Under the pieces are notes generated by a model that did not search any database, had not been told where the DNA came from, and saw only the letters and a program-made list of their open reading frames with translations. The translations under genes and the position numbers were made by a program. From a virus, in IMG/VR virus record IMGVR_UViG_3300035180_002231, positions 1-33,184 of that record: DNA of 33,184 bases. One strand, given 5' to 3'. Shown here piece by piece: positions 1-9,165 of this stretch (position 1 is the first letter of the stretch; each line of letters starts with the position of its first letter).

Positions 1-1016
1 TCATGATCTAGCGGACCCATGCCGCCACCACCTAAGCCAAACCGATCAATATGAACCTGAATAGAGACCGCTGATAAAATCGTACCGATCTTAAGAGCGC
101 CTTGATCAGCTAGCACCGGATCGCCTTGATATAAAGTGCCATTAACTCCGCAGAAGATGTCCTTACCTAACGAGAAGTCCCAGTTCCACTGATCATTATA
201 GATCACACCTTCGAAGAGATACTCTACCGATTCGCCTAACGCTGCTTCCTTCGTAGTAACACCGATCGGGTAGAATTCGATGTTGAATGGGTTAGCAAGC
301 TTGGCCTCCGAGAGGTCAAAGTTTGTCACGCATGTAAACGCGGGGATTGGCTCGGCCGCTACTAGCGCGGCGCTTGCTGCTTCTAATGTAATTGGCGAGC
401 TGTACCGTCCGGTGTTAACTACTAGGTCCGTTGACGACGTTAAGAAGGTACCATCATCAAGCCGAATGCCTTTCAAGTCCTCGCCGTAAGCGATGTAACC
501 GGCAAGCACATCGACACCGCTAATACCTACCTGTGAGTAGAACGGCCGAGGCGTGATAACTTGCGTGCTTGGGCCAAATGAAGCTGCGAAGACACGGCAC
601 TTTTGCTGCCATGCCGTAGAGTCCCACACATACATTATGTTATCTAACGTGCTGAACCAATGCTGATCAATGCGCTGATTAGTTGGCGGTGTAGGGCCGT
701 AAACAGGCGTCCAAGGTGTGTAGCCCTTTGTGACTGCACCTGTTGCAAGATTTACATCCCAGAACAGCTGATAGGTGATGACAGTAGGAGCTGTGCCCCA
801 CATTGTGGCATTCCACAAGAACGGCCCCCAAGACTGAGCTTGATTTGCACGTTCCTCAAGCAGGTAGTTCTTGTCTTTGAACGCTGCGGTAACTATCAAC
901 CAAGGCGTTGTAATGTTAACATCAACTGTGCTAAACACATTGTTGTATGTCAGGAAATCCGGCACACCTAGAACCGCGCGGCTACGAGTAATCCCTTGCC
1001 GAAAGTTTAATCTCAT
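1..1016 (-). CDS. Tail-fibre/adhesin-like protein, N-terminal part (runs off the window)
   Basis: An open frame of 338 codons starts at the ATG complementary to 1014-1016, with an AGGTGA ribosome site just upstream, and leaves the window at base 1. Residues ~40-230 resemble the N-terminal module of the fibre gene at 3100-4749: both have KNYL(I/L)EE, a WGP segment, (Y/F)WD(I/V)(D/N)(V/L)ATG and a following RVFA. Residues ~275-330 (WDFSLGKDIF, GTLYQGDP, GTILSAVSIQVHID) match a second module present in both neighbouring fibre genes. The visible end is glycine-rich (FGLGGGGMGPL). It is probably a structural virion or adhesin protein, inferred from paralogy with collagen-like fibre genes. The receptor and exact structural role cannot be seen. 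Confidence 0.75.
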   Translation of the reverse strand, partial: MRLNFRQGITRSRAVLGVPDFLTYNNVFSTVDVNITTPWLIVTAAFKDKNYLLEERANQAQSWGPFLWNATMWGTAPTVITYQLFWDVNLATGAVTKGYTPWTPVYGPTPPTNQRIDQHWFSTLDNIMYVWDSTAWQQKCRVFAASFGPSTQVITPRPFYSQVGISGVDVLAGYIAYGEDLKGIRLDDGTFLTSSTDLVVNTGRYSSPITLEAASAALVAAEPIPAFTCVTNFDLSEAKLANPFNIEFYPIGVTTKEAALGESVEYLFEGVIYNDQWNWDFSLGKDIFCGVNGTLYQGDPVLADQGALKIGTILSAVSIQVHIDRFGLGGGGMGPLDH

Positions 1017-1033
1017 AGCTTCACCTTTGTTGC

Positions 1034-1041
1034 TATTTATG
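1034..1041 (-). promoter_or_regulatory. T4-late-like promoter box CATAAATA
   Basis: On the minus strand the eight bases read CATAAATA, one base from the T4 late consensus TATAAATA. The box ends 17 bases before the ATG of the fibre gene at 1-1016. The ten-base context GCATAAATAG recurs ahead of the first gene of the fibre cluster. Late control is an inference. Confidence 0.45.
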
Positions 1042-3097
1042 CTCCGACTAGCGTAACGATCAGTCCTCGAGCACCTACACCAGCTGAGTCAACGTCAACG
1101 CTAAGCACACCGTCAGCAGGAATGCTTGTAATAGCTAGCACAGCAGGTACAATAGCTGATAAGCTTGAGTGTTCGTTTACATCAATAGAAAGTCTAGTAT
1201 TAAAGATTGACACGCCGTTAAGCTTAATGTCGATGATGATCTGCCCTGCAAAGCTCTGACTAAGCACAAAAGCTTTTACGGATGCTAGTGTAAAGGCGCG
1301 CGGCGCAACTGTATAGAGCACTGTCGAGTCAGCTACCAATGTCTTTGACAAGTCACGTTCTGCAAGCTGTAAAATTAGCTCAGACGCACTAATCGGCCCT
1401 GTAGCACCCATAGGACCTGTAATCGACGGACCAGTAGGACCCGTAGCAATCGGGCCTGTAGGACCAGTCGGACCTACCGCTGTGCTTGCAGCGCCTGTCG
1501 GACCTGTAACTGAAGGACCTGTAGGACCTGTGGCACCGATCAACCCTGTCGGGCCTGCGATACCTGTCGGACCTGTAACTGAAGGGCCAGTTGGGCCGAC
1601 TACACCGGCCGCGCCCGTCGGACCTGTAACTGAAGGTCCTGTTGCGCCAAGCGCTCCAGTAGGACCAGTAGCGCCTTGAGTGCCTACCGTGCCTGTAGGA
1701 CCGGTTACTGAAGGTCCTGTTGCGCCGGTGGCACCAACGGCGCCGGCGTTGCCTGTGGGACCAATTATCGATAAGCCTGTTGGTCCCGTTACGCCTTGTA
1801 AGCCGATTGCTCCTGTTGCGCCCTTAGGACCTGTTGCGCCTGTAGGACCAACTGTAGTACTCGCTGCACCCGTAGGACCTGTCACTGACGCGCCCGTTGG
1901 GCCCGTTGGGCCACCTGAAGCTCCAGTAGGCCCGAAGGCGCCAGTTGGGCCTGTAGGACCTATATCACCAGGATAGCCCTGTGGGCCAGCCATGCCAGTA
2001 GGACCGCGGTCTCCAACAGGACCTGTGGCACCTGAGCCGGCTGGTCCTGTTACTGATGCGCCTGTTGGGCCCGTAGGTCCGGTTGAACCCGTACCTGCAG
2101 GTCCTGTTGGCCCAACGCCGCTTGGACCAGTTACTCCAGCCGGTCCAGTATGACCTGTCGGCCCTTGTGAGCCCGGATCTCCTACTGGGCCTGTAGCGCC
2201 CTTTGGTCCTGTCGGACCTATGCCGGTAGGACCTGTTGGCCCACCAGCTGGCCCAGTTGCGCCGAAACCTGTCGGACCTGTCGGACCTGCTAATCCGATT
2301 GAACCGGTAGCACCAGTAGCACCTGTAACGCCAGTCGGGCCTCTTGGACCGGTCATGCCTGCAACACCGACCGAGCCAATTAGACCTTGTGGGCCAGTCG
2401 GGCCTTTTAGGCCTTGCGAGCCTGTTGGGCCGGCATGACCCGTAGGACCTACAAAGCCGGTTGGGCCAGTGGCACCAGTCGGACCCGAAGGCCCAAAATA
2501 ACCTGTTGGCCCCAAAGGACCAGTTGGGCCTGCCGCGCCATTAACGCCTGTCGGTCCAGTAGCTCCCTGCGAGCCAGTAGCCCCTCTAGGCCCTAAGCCA
2601 CCTGCAAGCCCCTGTGGACCTGTTGGACCCGCCGCTCCGTCAACGCCTGTTGCGCCTCTCGGCCCAACTGAGCCAATCGAACCTACAGCTCCTGTTGGAC
2701 CTGTTACTCCACGAGCGCCTACAAATCCTTGCGGGCCAGTTGGCCCCATTGAAAGGCTATCAACGTCAAGCAGCACTGTAGTAGCGTTGATAATTGTACC
2801 AGCACGTTGATATTGGCTAAGCGTTGGTGCTTGCTGTGTTAACGTGCCTGAATCATCAATGTAGAGATCACGGCCGCTTGCTATGTCCCATGACCATGAC
2901 GAGTTGCTTACTTCGCCTAACGTAGTCACAGTCAACGTGGCCGCGCCTGGCCCAACGCCAGTTGTAAGCATGCCAATTGAGCTGACGGTCGAGGTAGCTC
3001 GGCGTAAACCGTTAACGATAGTCTCATCCATCGCTACCATTGTGTATGGCGCGATGTTGTCGAGAACGTTAAACAACTGGGTAAATGTAGTTGTCAT
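1037..3097 (-). CDS. Collagen-like (Gly-Pro-Thr repeat) phage fibre protein, 686 aa
   Basis: Residues 1-117 form a non-repeat head that contains the same module as the flanking fibre genes ([34 protein letters not shown]). About 450 residues of Gly-X-Y triplets follow, dominated by GPTGPT and GATGPT and periodically broken by GPSVTGPTG units. The last ~115 residues are a beta-rich, repeat-free tail that may trimerise the collagen rod. The start lies 2 bases beyond the stop of the upstream gene and has only a weak ribosome site, so translation is probably coupled. Collagen-like repeats are common in phage fibres. The Thr-rich Y position is the kind of site that is O-glycosylated in Bacillus BclA, and two glycosyltransferase genes lie just beyond the cluster. 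Confidence 0.85.
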   Translation of the reverse strand: MTTTFTQLFNVLDNIAPYTMVAMDETIVNGLRRATSTVSSIGMLTTGVGPGAATLTVTTLGEVSNSSWSWDIASGRDLYIDDSGTLTQQAPTLSQYQRAGTIINATTVLLDVDSLSMGPTGPQGFVGARGVTGPTGAVGSIGSVGPRGATGVDGAAGPTGPQGLAGGLGPRGATGSQGATGPTGVNGAAGPTGPLGPTGYFGPSGPTGATGPTGFVGPTGHAGPTGSQGLKGPTGPQGLIGSVGVAGMTGPRGPTGVTGATGATGSIGLAGPTGPTGFGATGPAGGPTGPTGIGPTGPKGATGPVGDPGSQGPTGHTGPAGVTGPSGVGPTGPAGTGSTGPTGPTGASVTGPAGSGATGPVGDRGPTGMAGPQGYPGDIGPTGPTGAFGPTGASGGPTGPTGASVTGPTGAASTTVGPTGATGPKGATGAIGLQGVTGPTGLSIIGPTGNAGAVGATGATGPSVTGPTGTVGTQGATGPTGALGATGPSVTGPTGAAGVVGPTGPSVTGPTGIAGPTGLIGATGPTGPSVTGPTGAASTAVGPTGPTGPIATGPTGPSITGPMGATGPISASELILQLAERDLSKTLVADSTVLYTVAPRAFTLASVKAFVLSQSFAGQIIIDIKLNGVSIFNTRLSIDVNEHSSLSAIVPAVLAITSIPADGVLSVDVDSAGVGARGLIVTLVGA
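1400..2760 (-). repeat. Degenerate 9/18-bp collagen repeat tract (686-aa fibre)
   Basis: The DNA encoding the Gly-X-Y rod is a long degenerate array of 9-bp Gly-Pro-Thr units (on the + strand cctgtwgga and similar). It produces many spurious proline/valine-rich open frames on the + strand. Such arrays expand and contract easily by slippage. Confidence 0.8.
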
Positions 3098-3099
3098 AG

Positions 3100-4749
3100 T
3101 TAGTTAATAGCAAGCCAGGCAACAGTGCTAGTATCACCTGTCTGTGTTGCACCGGCTGCATCCTTGGATTCAATTAAGAATGAAGTACCAACATTCTTTG
3201 TAATTGAATAGCTTGTACCAATGGTGCCGCTATCTGAATTGCGGGTGATGAAGATCTTCGAGCTGCTCGTAACGGCAAAGGTAACAGTTGCAGTGCCGCT
3301 GCTTAAAGCAGCCGTACCTGCTGTCATTGGCAGTGCTGATGGACCTGTCGGTCCGTCAATACCAGGTGCACCAGTTGGGCCAGTTACTGTCAAACCTTGA
3401 GCGCCTGTTGGTCCAACGGAACCTTGAGCGCCTGTTGGTCCAACAGAACCTTGAGCGCCTGTTGGTCCCGTAACTGTGCTAGCAGCACCTGCGGCGCCCG
3501 TTGGACCAGTAGGACCTCCTGCTACACCTACTGCACCTGTTGGACCTGCTACTCCTGTTGGGCCAGTCACACCGGCGCCAGTAGGTCCGGTTACACCAAA
3601 GCCACGAGGACCTTGTATGCCAGTAGGACCTGTAAGAGATAAGCCAGTAGGACCTGTAAGAGCGAAGCCGCGAGGACCTTGCATGCCAGTAGGACCTGTT
3701 GGGCCGACTGAACCTGCACCAGTAGGACCTGTTGGGCCTCCTGCAGGACCTGTCGGTCCGACTGAACCTGCACCAGTAGGACCGGTCGGACCTGCAGCTA
3801 GCGATAGGTTATCAAGCGTAAAGCCTAGGAGCAGCGTATGCTGACCGCGAATTACACCCAACGCTTGGGCGATGATTGTGTTCGGACGAGTAGCAGATAC
3901 GGTACCGCCTGGTTCAAGCCAAAGCAGCTTACCGATATCGTTTAGGTCAAAGTCAAGCGTGCTGTCATTGATGATGCCGCTTGTCATTGTACGAGCTACC
4001 GCACCGGTAGGAGTACCTAACCGAATATAACCTGACGCCCAACGGTCAAGGCTTGGATCTGCAAGCATTACAGCACCAGGCGCTGTAACAGACACAAATG
4101 ATGCTGGAGGAATCGGCTCACCAGCTAGCAAGTACTCTTGCTCTGCATCAAGCGATACAACGCTATCATACTCACCCGTGTTGATCTTAAAGCCCGAAGC
4201 TGTGTTAATGAACGTACCGTCTACTGGATCCTTCAAGCCCACGCCTGTTAAGCTATACACGATATAGCCGGCTGTTTGGATGGAGGTTAGACCGACCTGT
4301 GACGCAAATGCGTTAGGGGCAACAACCCCGCTTGCTGAAACCTGACCTGCAAATACACGGATCTTCTCAATCCAAGTACCGCTTACGCCGTAGTACATCA
4401 CGCGTTCAGCGGTATTGAAGAAGTGCAGGCCGTTTGTAACGGTGCCTGGCGTTGTCGAGCCGTAGGTAGGAGCAACTGTCGTGTAACCACGAGCAGCAAC
4501 GCCTGTAGCAACGTCAATGTCCCAGTAGAGATAAGTCTGGGTACTCAGAGGCAATGGGCCCCATGCATGTGAGACGTTGAACGGCTCTTCAATTAGGTAG
4601 TTCTTCGTCTTATGAGCCGCTACAGCTAGCAGCTTCATGTCAGTGACATACACATTGACATATGCGCCGTCTGCTTGCAAGAATAGCCTCGTGTTAGACG
4701 GTAATGTTGTTTGTCCTTTTAGGACGCCTTGGGTATACGGAACTTGCAT
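3100..4749 (-). CDS. Modular collagen-like phage fibre protein, 549 aa
   Basis: Residues 1-~215 match the start of the partial gene at 1-1016. Residues ~240-315 ([19 protein letters not shown], then [11 protein letters not shown]) match the module that begins the 686-aa neighbour. Residues ~320-470 are Gly-Pro-Thr collagen repeats, including tandem GPTGAQGSV units. Residues ~470-549 are a Ser/Thr-rich beta domain of the type that ends many phage fibres. It is the first gene of the minus-strand cluster and is divergent from the methyltransferase-glycosyltransferase gene at 4852. A CATAAATA box lies ~65 bases upstream. A role as tail fibre or capsid decoration is inferred. Confidence 0.85.
   Translation of the reverse strand: MQVPYTQGVLKGQTTLPSNTRLFLQADGAYVNVYVTDMKLLAVAAHKTKNYLIEEPFNVSHAWGPLPLSTQTYLYWDIDVATGVAARGYTTVAPTYGSTTPGTVTNGLHFFNTAERVMYYGVSGTWIEKIRVFAGQVSASGVVAPNAFASQVGLTSIQTAGYIVYSLTGVGLKDPVDGTFINTASGFKINTGEYDSVVSLDAEQEYLLAGEPIPPASFVSVTAPGAVMLADPSLDRWASGYIRLGTPTGAVARTMTSGIINDSTLDFDLNDIGKLLWLEPGGTVSATRPNTIIAQALGVIRGQHTLLLGFTLDNLSLAAGPTGPTGAGSVGPTGPAGGPTGPTGAGSVGPTGPTGMQGPRGFALTGPTGLSLTGPTGIQGPRGFGVTGPTGAGVTGPTGVAGPTGAVGVAGGPTGPTGAAGAASTVTGPTGAQGSVGPTGAQGSVGPTGAQGLTVTGPTGAPGIDGPTGPSALPMTAGTAALSSGTATVTFAVTSSSKIFITRNSDSGTIGTSYSITKNVGTSFLIESKDAAGATQTGDTSTVAWLAIN
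3330..3800 (-). repeat. Collagen repeat tract (549-aa fibre), with a near-perfect 27-bp tandem repeat
   Basis: This stretch encodes the Gly-X-Y rod of the 549-aa protein. Around 3395-3470 three tandem copies of a 27-bp unit encoding GPTGAQGSV are almost identical, which points to recent duplication. Confidence 0.75.
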
Positions 4750-4813
4750 GTGGGCCTCGCAAAATGCCTCAAATTAGCAACCATAGATATAATGGGTACT
4801 AAGAATAATGCTC

Positions 4814-4821
4814 TATTTATG
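4814..4821 (-). promoter_or_regulatory. T4-late-like promoter box CATAAATA for the fibre cluster
   Basis: The minus strand reads CATAAATA within GCATAAATAG, the same ten bases as upstream of the fibre gene at 1-1016. It lies in the 102-bp divergent intergenic region, ~65 bases before the 549-aa fibre start. On the + strand a TATAAT at 4788-4793 could serve the gene at 4852, but no matching -35 box is visible. Confidence 0.45.
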
Positions 4822-4851
4822 CATAGTCCCACTTCATACTAGAGGATATAA

Positions 4852-6498
4852 ATGCCTTACAGTTCAAACTCTGGCAAACAGGTCATTAAAACAATTCTTC
4901 AACGACTCGACAAGATTGCATATCGAGGCGCTCCGCTAAAAGCGCTTGACATTGGCTGTGGTAGTGGCACCTACCCCAAGCTCGTTAAAGAGCTGATGAC
5001 CTCAAAGCTGCATTGGACCGGCATTGAAATTTGGGAGCCGTATGTCAAGCAGTTTGGGCTTGATCGCCTTTATGACGTGCTATGCATTGAACCGGCTCTC
5101 GACGCGCTTAATAAGCAGTATAAAGCCCTTCAAGCTAGCGATAAACCGCTCGAGCTGCTATATGACTTGATCTTTATCGGTGACGTGCTTGAGCACATGC
5201 CAAGGTCAGACGCAAAGGGCGTGCTTGAAACTTGTAAACGCTTGCTCGCGCCTCGCGGCGTGCTGATCGTGTCTGTGCCTATCGGCTTATATCCGCAAGA
5301 CGAGTACTTAGGCAACCCGCATGAAGCGCATGTAGACACGTGGGAAACAGCTGAAGAGCTATACAATGAGCTCAACAGCATCGAGTCAATTGACTGGCGC
5401 TTCGGTTCGAATGCAACCAAAGTCGTGCAAGATAACGAGATCGGCGTTGGCTTCTACACTTCAGAAAACATCATTCAGCTGTTAGCGCCCAAGGTTGCAG
5501 CCTACATGATCTGTAAGGATGAGGAAGCTTTTATAGGACGTTGCTTAGAAAGCCTTGAAGATGCTGACGAAGTAGTTGTCTGTGACACAGGCTCGTCAGA
5601 CCGCACTATCGAGATCGTGCAAGGCTTTACCGAAAATAGAGACTATCATCCTGAGGTTATACTGAAGCAGATCGCTGTCTCTCCTTGGCGCTTTGATGAT
5701 GCAAGGAATGCTGCGCTAGCTTATGTTGACCCAGGCATCGACCTTTGCATTTCGATTGACGCGGATGAAATGCTAGTTGATGATTTCATACTTAGCATTA
5801 AGAGCGCTTGGTGGGACTCATTATGGACAGGAAAGCCGTTCACTCGGTTCAACCACTCGTTCATGACCCATTGGAACTGGGACAAGCCAGGCGAAGAGCC
5901 TTCTATCAGCAAGCACTATCATGAACGAGTACATGCTCGGTTTGGTTATCATTGGGTGCATCCTGTGCATGAAAAATTAATAGCTGATAATGAATATGCT
6001 GGTTGGTGTATCGATGCCATGATGCTGCAAAACCCAGACAATACAAAGAGCAGAGCGGCATACGGACCGCTACTTGAGCAAGCAGTTAAAGAGGACCCAT
6101 CTGACTGGAAGCTTTGGTCATTTCTCTCAAATGAGCGCTCGCAAGCAGGTAACATAGACGGCGCCCTCGAGGCTTTGCAAGAATGTGAAAAGCTGCACGG
6201 CGTCGACAAGATCTTCATTGCATGGCGCCGTGCAGCGCTTTTTGAGCACGTTAGGAAGCCACGTGAGGCTCGACGCGAGCTTGAAAAAGCCATCGAGCTC
6301 AACGGGTTTCTTAGAGAGTCATACGTGCTGATGATCGAACTGATCCAACGTAATGACTCATTGGATAAGAGCTTGCTTAAGGTATATGCCAATGATGCGT
6401 TAGCTTGCAACATTCAAACCCAAGGCTACCTCCGTAATGAGAAAGTTTGGTCAGCAGAGCATGAAGAGCAACTGAAAGAAATGGCGTTCAGATCATGA
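4852..6498 (+). CDS. Methyltransferase-glycosyltransferase fusion, 548 aa
   Basis: Residues ~25-200 are a class I SAM-dependent methyltransferase: motif I LDIGCGSGTYPKLV, then LIFIGDVLEHMP and a GVLIVSVP strand. Residues ~222-380 are a GT2-type (GT-A fold) glycosyltransferase: MICKDEEAFIGRCLESL, DTGSSDRT, PWRFDDARNAAL and SIDADEM (DxD-like). The remainder is helical and TPR-like. An AGAGG ribosome site precedes the ATG by 6 bases. The glycosyltransferase half is paralogous to the next gene. Because it stands beside a Gly-Pro-Thr collagen cluster, its product may add and methylate sugars on fibre Thr residues. The acceptor is an inference. DNA or cell-surface sugars remain alternatives. Confidence 0.85.
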   Translation: MPYSSNSGKQVIKTILQRLDKIAYRGAPLKALDIGCGSGTYPKLVKELMTSKLHWTGIEIWEPYVKQFGLDRLYDVLCIEPALDALNKQYKALQASDKPLELLYDLIFIGDVLEHMPRSDAKGVLETCKRLLAPRGVLIVSVPIGLYPQDEYLGNPHEAHVDTWETAEELYNELNSIESIDWRFGSNATKVVQDNEIGVGFYTSENIIQLLAPKVAAYMICKDEEAFIGRCLESLEDADEVVVCDTGSSDRTIEIVQGFTENRDYHPEVILKQIAVSPWRFDDARNAALAYVDPGIDLCISIDADEMLVDDFILSIKSAWWDSLWTGKPFTRFNHSFMTHWNWDKPGEEPSISKHYHERVHARFGYHWVHPVHEKLIADNEYAGWCIDAMMLQNPDNTKSRAAYGPLLEQAVKEDPSDWKLWSFLSNERSQAGNIDGALEALQECEKLHGVDKIFIAWRRAALFEHVRKPREARRELEKAIELNGFLRESYVLMIELIQRNDSLDKSLLKVYANDALACNIQTQGYLRNEKVWSAEHEEQLKEMAFRS

Positions 6499-6690
6499 AA
6501 ACGCTCAGATGAAACGAAAGCAAAAATGTCAAATGCACAATTAAGTTTTTCAGCAGAAAAACGAGCTGAAGTTAATGCAAAAAAATCGGCTGCACAAAAA
6601 GGCAAACCTAAAAATCCAGAATCAATAGCAAAAATGAAAGCAACAATGGCCTTAAAAAAGGCGATTAAATTGGAGACACATCATGCTTAA
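6499..6690 (+). pseudogene. NUMOD3-type homing-endonuclease tail (relic)
   Basis: Directly after the TGA of the upstream gene, in the same frame, 63 codons read KRSDETKAKMSNAQ, then KRAEVNAKKSAAQKGKPKN and PESIAKMKA, ending at TAA 6688-6690. This Lys-rich (S)xETKAKMS repeat is the NUMOD3 DNA-binding motif found at the C-terminus of GIY-YIG and HNH homing endonucleases. No start codon with a ribosome site and no catalytic domain remain. The segment is AT-rich, unlike the gene upstream. It runs 8 bases into the next gene and supplies that gene's GGAG ribosome site. Confidence 0.6.
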
Positions 6691-7774
6691 AATTGCTGTT
6701 GCTACGATTGCATTAAATGAAGAAAAATTCGTTGATCGTTTCATGGATTCAGCACAAGAAGCTGATGGCGTTTTTGTTCTTGATACAGGATCATCTGATA
6801 AGACTGTTGAAAAATTAAAAAATAGAGGTGCAAATGTAGAAATAGGAATTGTAAAACCTTGGAGATTTGATATTCCTAGGAACATTGCTCTTTCAATGGT
6901 TCCATTTGATTTTGATATAGTAGTATCATTTGATTTAGATGAAGTATTCACAGTTGGTTGGGTTGATGCTATTAGAAAAGCATGGGTGCCCGGCACGACA
7001 CGTTTACGTTATCCGTATGCGTGGAGCCACAACGCTGATGGGTCGCCTGCCACAAAATTTTACTACGATAAAATTGTACAACGGCGTGGCTACCGTTGGG
7101 TCAAGCCTGTGCATGAAATTCTCCAGCTGTACGGCGAGCCCGAGGTGCAATCATGGACTGATGCATTCATGCTGCATCATTGGCCTGATACAGCTAAGAG
7201 CCGTGGCAGCTACCTACCGTTGCTCGAGCTTGCTGTCAAAGAAGAGCCGAATGATGACCGCAGCTGTCATTACTTAGGACGAGAGTACATGTACTATGGC
7301 ATGTACCACAAGGCTATCGAAGAGCTGCAACGGCATCTAGCTCTTCCATCTGCTACTTGGAACGCCGAACGCGCCGCATCGATGCGGTTTATCAGCCGGT
7401 GCCATGTAAACCTAGGCATGCTACCTGAAGCGAAGGTCTGGGCGTTCAAAGCCTGCACTGAAGCTCCGCTTGACCGCGAGCCTTACTACGAGCTTGCAAA
7501 GGTTGCATATGCGGCACAGGACTTTAACCTGCTCTACTATGCTGCATCTACCACACTTAAGACAGGTGAAGCAGGTAAGACATACATTAGCGATCCTGAG
7601 TCATGGGGTTACCTGCCTCATGACTATGCAGCGCTTGGAGCCCACAACATCGGCTTCAAAGCGGCCGCTCTAAAGCATGGCGCTGAGGCGCTGCTAACAG
7701 CGCAACGGATGCTTGAGCCAAAGCATGTCATTGACAGGTTGACTAACAATATTACCTTTTATGAAGCTGCTTAA
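6683..7774 (+). CDS. GT2-family glycosyltransferase, 363 aa (composition mosaic)
   Basis: It begins with a GT-A fold domain: VATIALNEEKFVDRFMDS, DTGSSDKT, PWRFDIPRNIAL and a DxD-like FDLDE near residue 85. A conserved KPVHEI motif follows, then a helical TPR-like C-terminus. It is a paralogue of the glycosyltransferase half of the preceding gene (the RGYRWVKPVHE segment corresponds to FGYHWVHPVHE). A GGAG ribosome site lies 8 bases before the ATG. The first ~300 bases are AT-rich with many AAA/ATT codons. From about 6985 the gene returns to the composition of its surroundings, so the N-terminal third looks imported or co-converted. Confidence 0.85.
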   Translation: MLKIAVATIALNEEKFVDRFMDSAQEADGVFVLDTGSSDKTVEKLKNRGANVEIGIVKPWRFDIPRNIALSMVPFDFDIVVSFDLDEVFTVGWVDAIRKAWVPGTTRLRYPYAWSHNADGSPATKFYYDKIVQRRGYRWVKPVHEILQLYGEPEVQSWTDAFMLHHWPDTAKSRGSYLPLLELAVKEEPNDDRSCHYLGREYMYYGMYHKAIEELQRHLALPSATWNAERAASMRFISRCHVNLGMLPEAKVWAFKACTEAPLDREPYYELAKVAYAAQDFNLLYYAASTTLKTGEAGKTYISDPESWGYLPHDYAALGAHNIGFKAAALKHGAEALLTAQRMLEPKHVIDRLTNNITFYEAA

Positions 7775-7776
7775 CA

Positions 7777-7782
7777 TATAAT
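7777..7782 (+). promoter_or_regulatory. -10 box TATAAT placed for a leaderless mRNA
   Basis: TATAAT ends 5 bases before the ATG at 7788, and no Shine-Dalgarno is present. A TTACCT at 7752-7757 (19-base spacing) is a weak -35 candidate. A transcript would start at or within a base or two of the ATG. Confidence 0.4.
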
Positions 7783-7787
7783 CTATC

Positions 7788-8795
7788 ATGGACTTAACAG
7801 AACTTGCTTTTCGTAAAATCTACGCCGATGTAGGTAACGGCATCTTGGTGCGGCCTAGAAATGAGCCTGTCATCGAGATCGAGGACTACTCATACTCGTT
7901 ACCTCCGTATGCTCGCTTCGCCAACTTCGATGCTCGCAAGCTAAAGCTTGACTACATCAGGAAAGAGCTGTTATGGTACTTCCGAGCCAACCCGTTTGAC
8001 AGCTCAATCGTCGACTCAGCTTCAATCTGGCAAGAGCTGCCGAATGCAGATGGCACGATCAACTCAAACTACGGCGCGCACGTCTTTGGCAAGACCGCAC
8101 CTGCTTTAGTGTCAATCTCGACCAACTCATCAGCTTACATGCCCACAGATGAAAATGTAGGTAGGTCATCGACTAGCATCGGCATGCCTGTCTGGCATGA
8201 ATCACAGTTTGACAAAATCATTGAAACGCTGGCCGCCGACAAGGATTCACGTCGTGCTTCAGCTGTCATTCTAAACCGGGCGCACCTCCTCTCGCCTAAG
8301 ACCAAGGACTACCCTTGCACCTATGCGCTCAACTTCCGAATTCGGAACAACGAGCTCAAGATGTCGGTCCATATGCGTAGCCAAGACGCGGTCTTTGGCA
8401 TGGGTAATGACGCCCCGGCTTTTTCGGTAATTCAAGAGATGGTCTATGTCACACTGCGTGACACAGCTTACCCTGACTTGCAGATGGGCAGCTACCATCA
8501 TACCGCTGACTCGTTTCACTATTACGAGCGGCACTTCGAGATGGTCAAGCAGATCAACAAGGCTGACAACTATACGCCGCTTGTGATTCCGAAGATCCGT
8601 GACGTGCGCGAAGTAATCTACCTGCTCGGCGGCATTCATCAGACTTATGAGGGTGGCAAGTATGCGGGCAACTACATCTCGCTAAAGACAAACCTTGAAA
8701 CTCATCAAAAGCTAAGCGAAACGCTTGGCATTACAGTCGATGCTCGAAACGCGGCAGGTGACTTCTCTAACTGGCTTACACAAGGACTATCATGA
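7788..8795 (+). CDS. Thymidylate synthase-family enzyme, probable dCMP hydroxymethylase
   Basis: The ThyA-fold landmarks are in order: SRRASAVILN (phosphate-binding Arg pair, ~154-155), catalytic Cys177 in DYPCTYALNF, RSQD at 197-200, and HYYERH at 244-249. In thymidylate synthases the segment after RSxD reads GxPFN, and its Asn reads the pyrimidine ring. Here it is GMGND, with Asp208 at the Asn position. The same Asn-to-Asp change marks T4 dCMP hydroxymethylase (gp42), so the substrate is more likely dCMP than dUMP. The length (335 aa) is above typical ThyA. The last bases overlap the next gene by ATGA. NMP kinases at 9166 and 30424 could phosphorylate a modified product. The family is sure; the specificity is inferred from one residue. 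Confidence 0.8.
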   Translation: MDLTELAFRKIYADVGNGILVRPRNEPVIEIEDYSYSLPPYARFANFDARKLKLDYIRKELLWYFRANPFDSSIVDSASIWQELPNADGTINSNYGAHVFGKTAPALVSISTNSSAYMPTDENVGRSSTSIGMPVWHESQFDKIIETLAADKDSRRASAVILNRAHLLSPKTKDYPCTYALNFRIRNNELKMSVHMRSQDAVFGMGNDAPAFSVIQEMVYVTLRDTAYPDLQMGSYHHTADSFHYYERHFEMVKQINKADNYTPLVIPKIRDVREVIYLLGGIHQTYEGGKYAGNYISLKTNLETHQKLSETLGITVDARNAAGDFSNWLTQGLS

Positions 8796-9082
8796 ACATC
8801 ATTGGCATCAAGCTTATAAACGGCGACGAAGTAATCGGGCGTGTTACAGCAGTCAACAGCGGCAGCCTAGCTGTCGATGACCTTGCAGTTGACACGCCGC
8901 GTATCATCGGCTTGCAAGAGACTCAGCAAGGTATGGGCCTCGGCTTCATGCCTTGGACGCTCGGCAACCCAGACGCCACCGTGGTCATCACTCGCAAGGA
9001 CATTGCGTGTACTTACACACCGAAGGCCGAGATAGAGAAAGCATACCTCTCTCAAACCTCAAAGATCCAGCTGATGGGTTGA
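8792..9082 (+). CDS. Small beta-rich protein, possibly Sm-like fold
   Basis: This 96-aa protein starts in an ATGA overlap with the thymidylate synthase-family gene. It opens with IGIKLINGDEVIGRV, a pattern of short strands around a Gly-Asp/Glu-Glu turn seen in Sm/Lsm-like folds and in a small protein family common in marine T4-like phages. A conserved-looking MPW and a charged C-terminal helix follow. No catalytic motif is visible, and the function is unknown. The 83 bases after it contain a small inverted repeat (CTCGT/ACGAG, 9124-9141) and no T-run. Confidence 0.65.
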   Translation: MNIIGIKLINGDEVIGRVTAVNSGSLAVDDLAVDTPRIIGLQETQQGMGLGFMPWTLGNPDATVVITRKDIACTYTPKAEIEKAYLSQTSKIQLMG

Positions 9083-9165
9083 TGCAAAACATATCTAATT
9101 GTTCGATGCTTTCTAAGGATAAGCTCGTTATCATAGACGAGAGCAAATACCTAGGATAGAAAAAC

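Noticed and set aside
1482-2596. Proline/valine-rich open frames on the + strand
   Set aside because: They are the antisense of the Gly-Pro-Thr collagen repeat and have no ribosome sites.
1400-3800. CRISPR array suggested by regular short repeats
   Set aside because: The repeats are 9-bp codon triplets inside an open frame with no unique spacers.
9124-9141. CTCGT/ACGAG hairpin as a terminator
   Set aside because: The stem is only 5 bp and no T-run follows.
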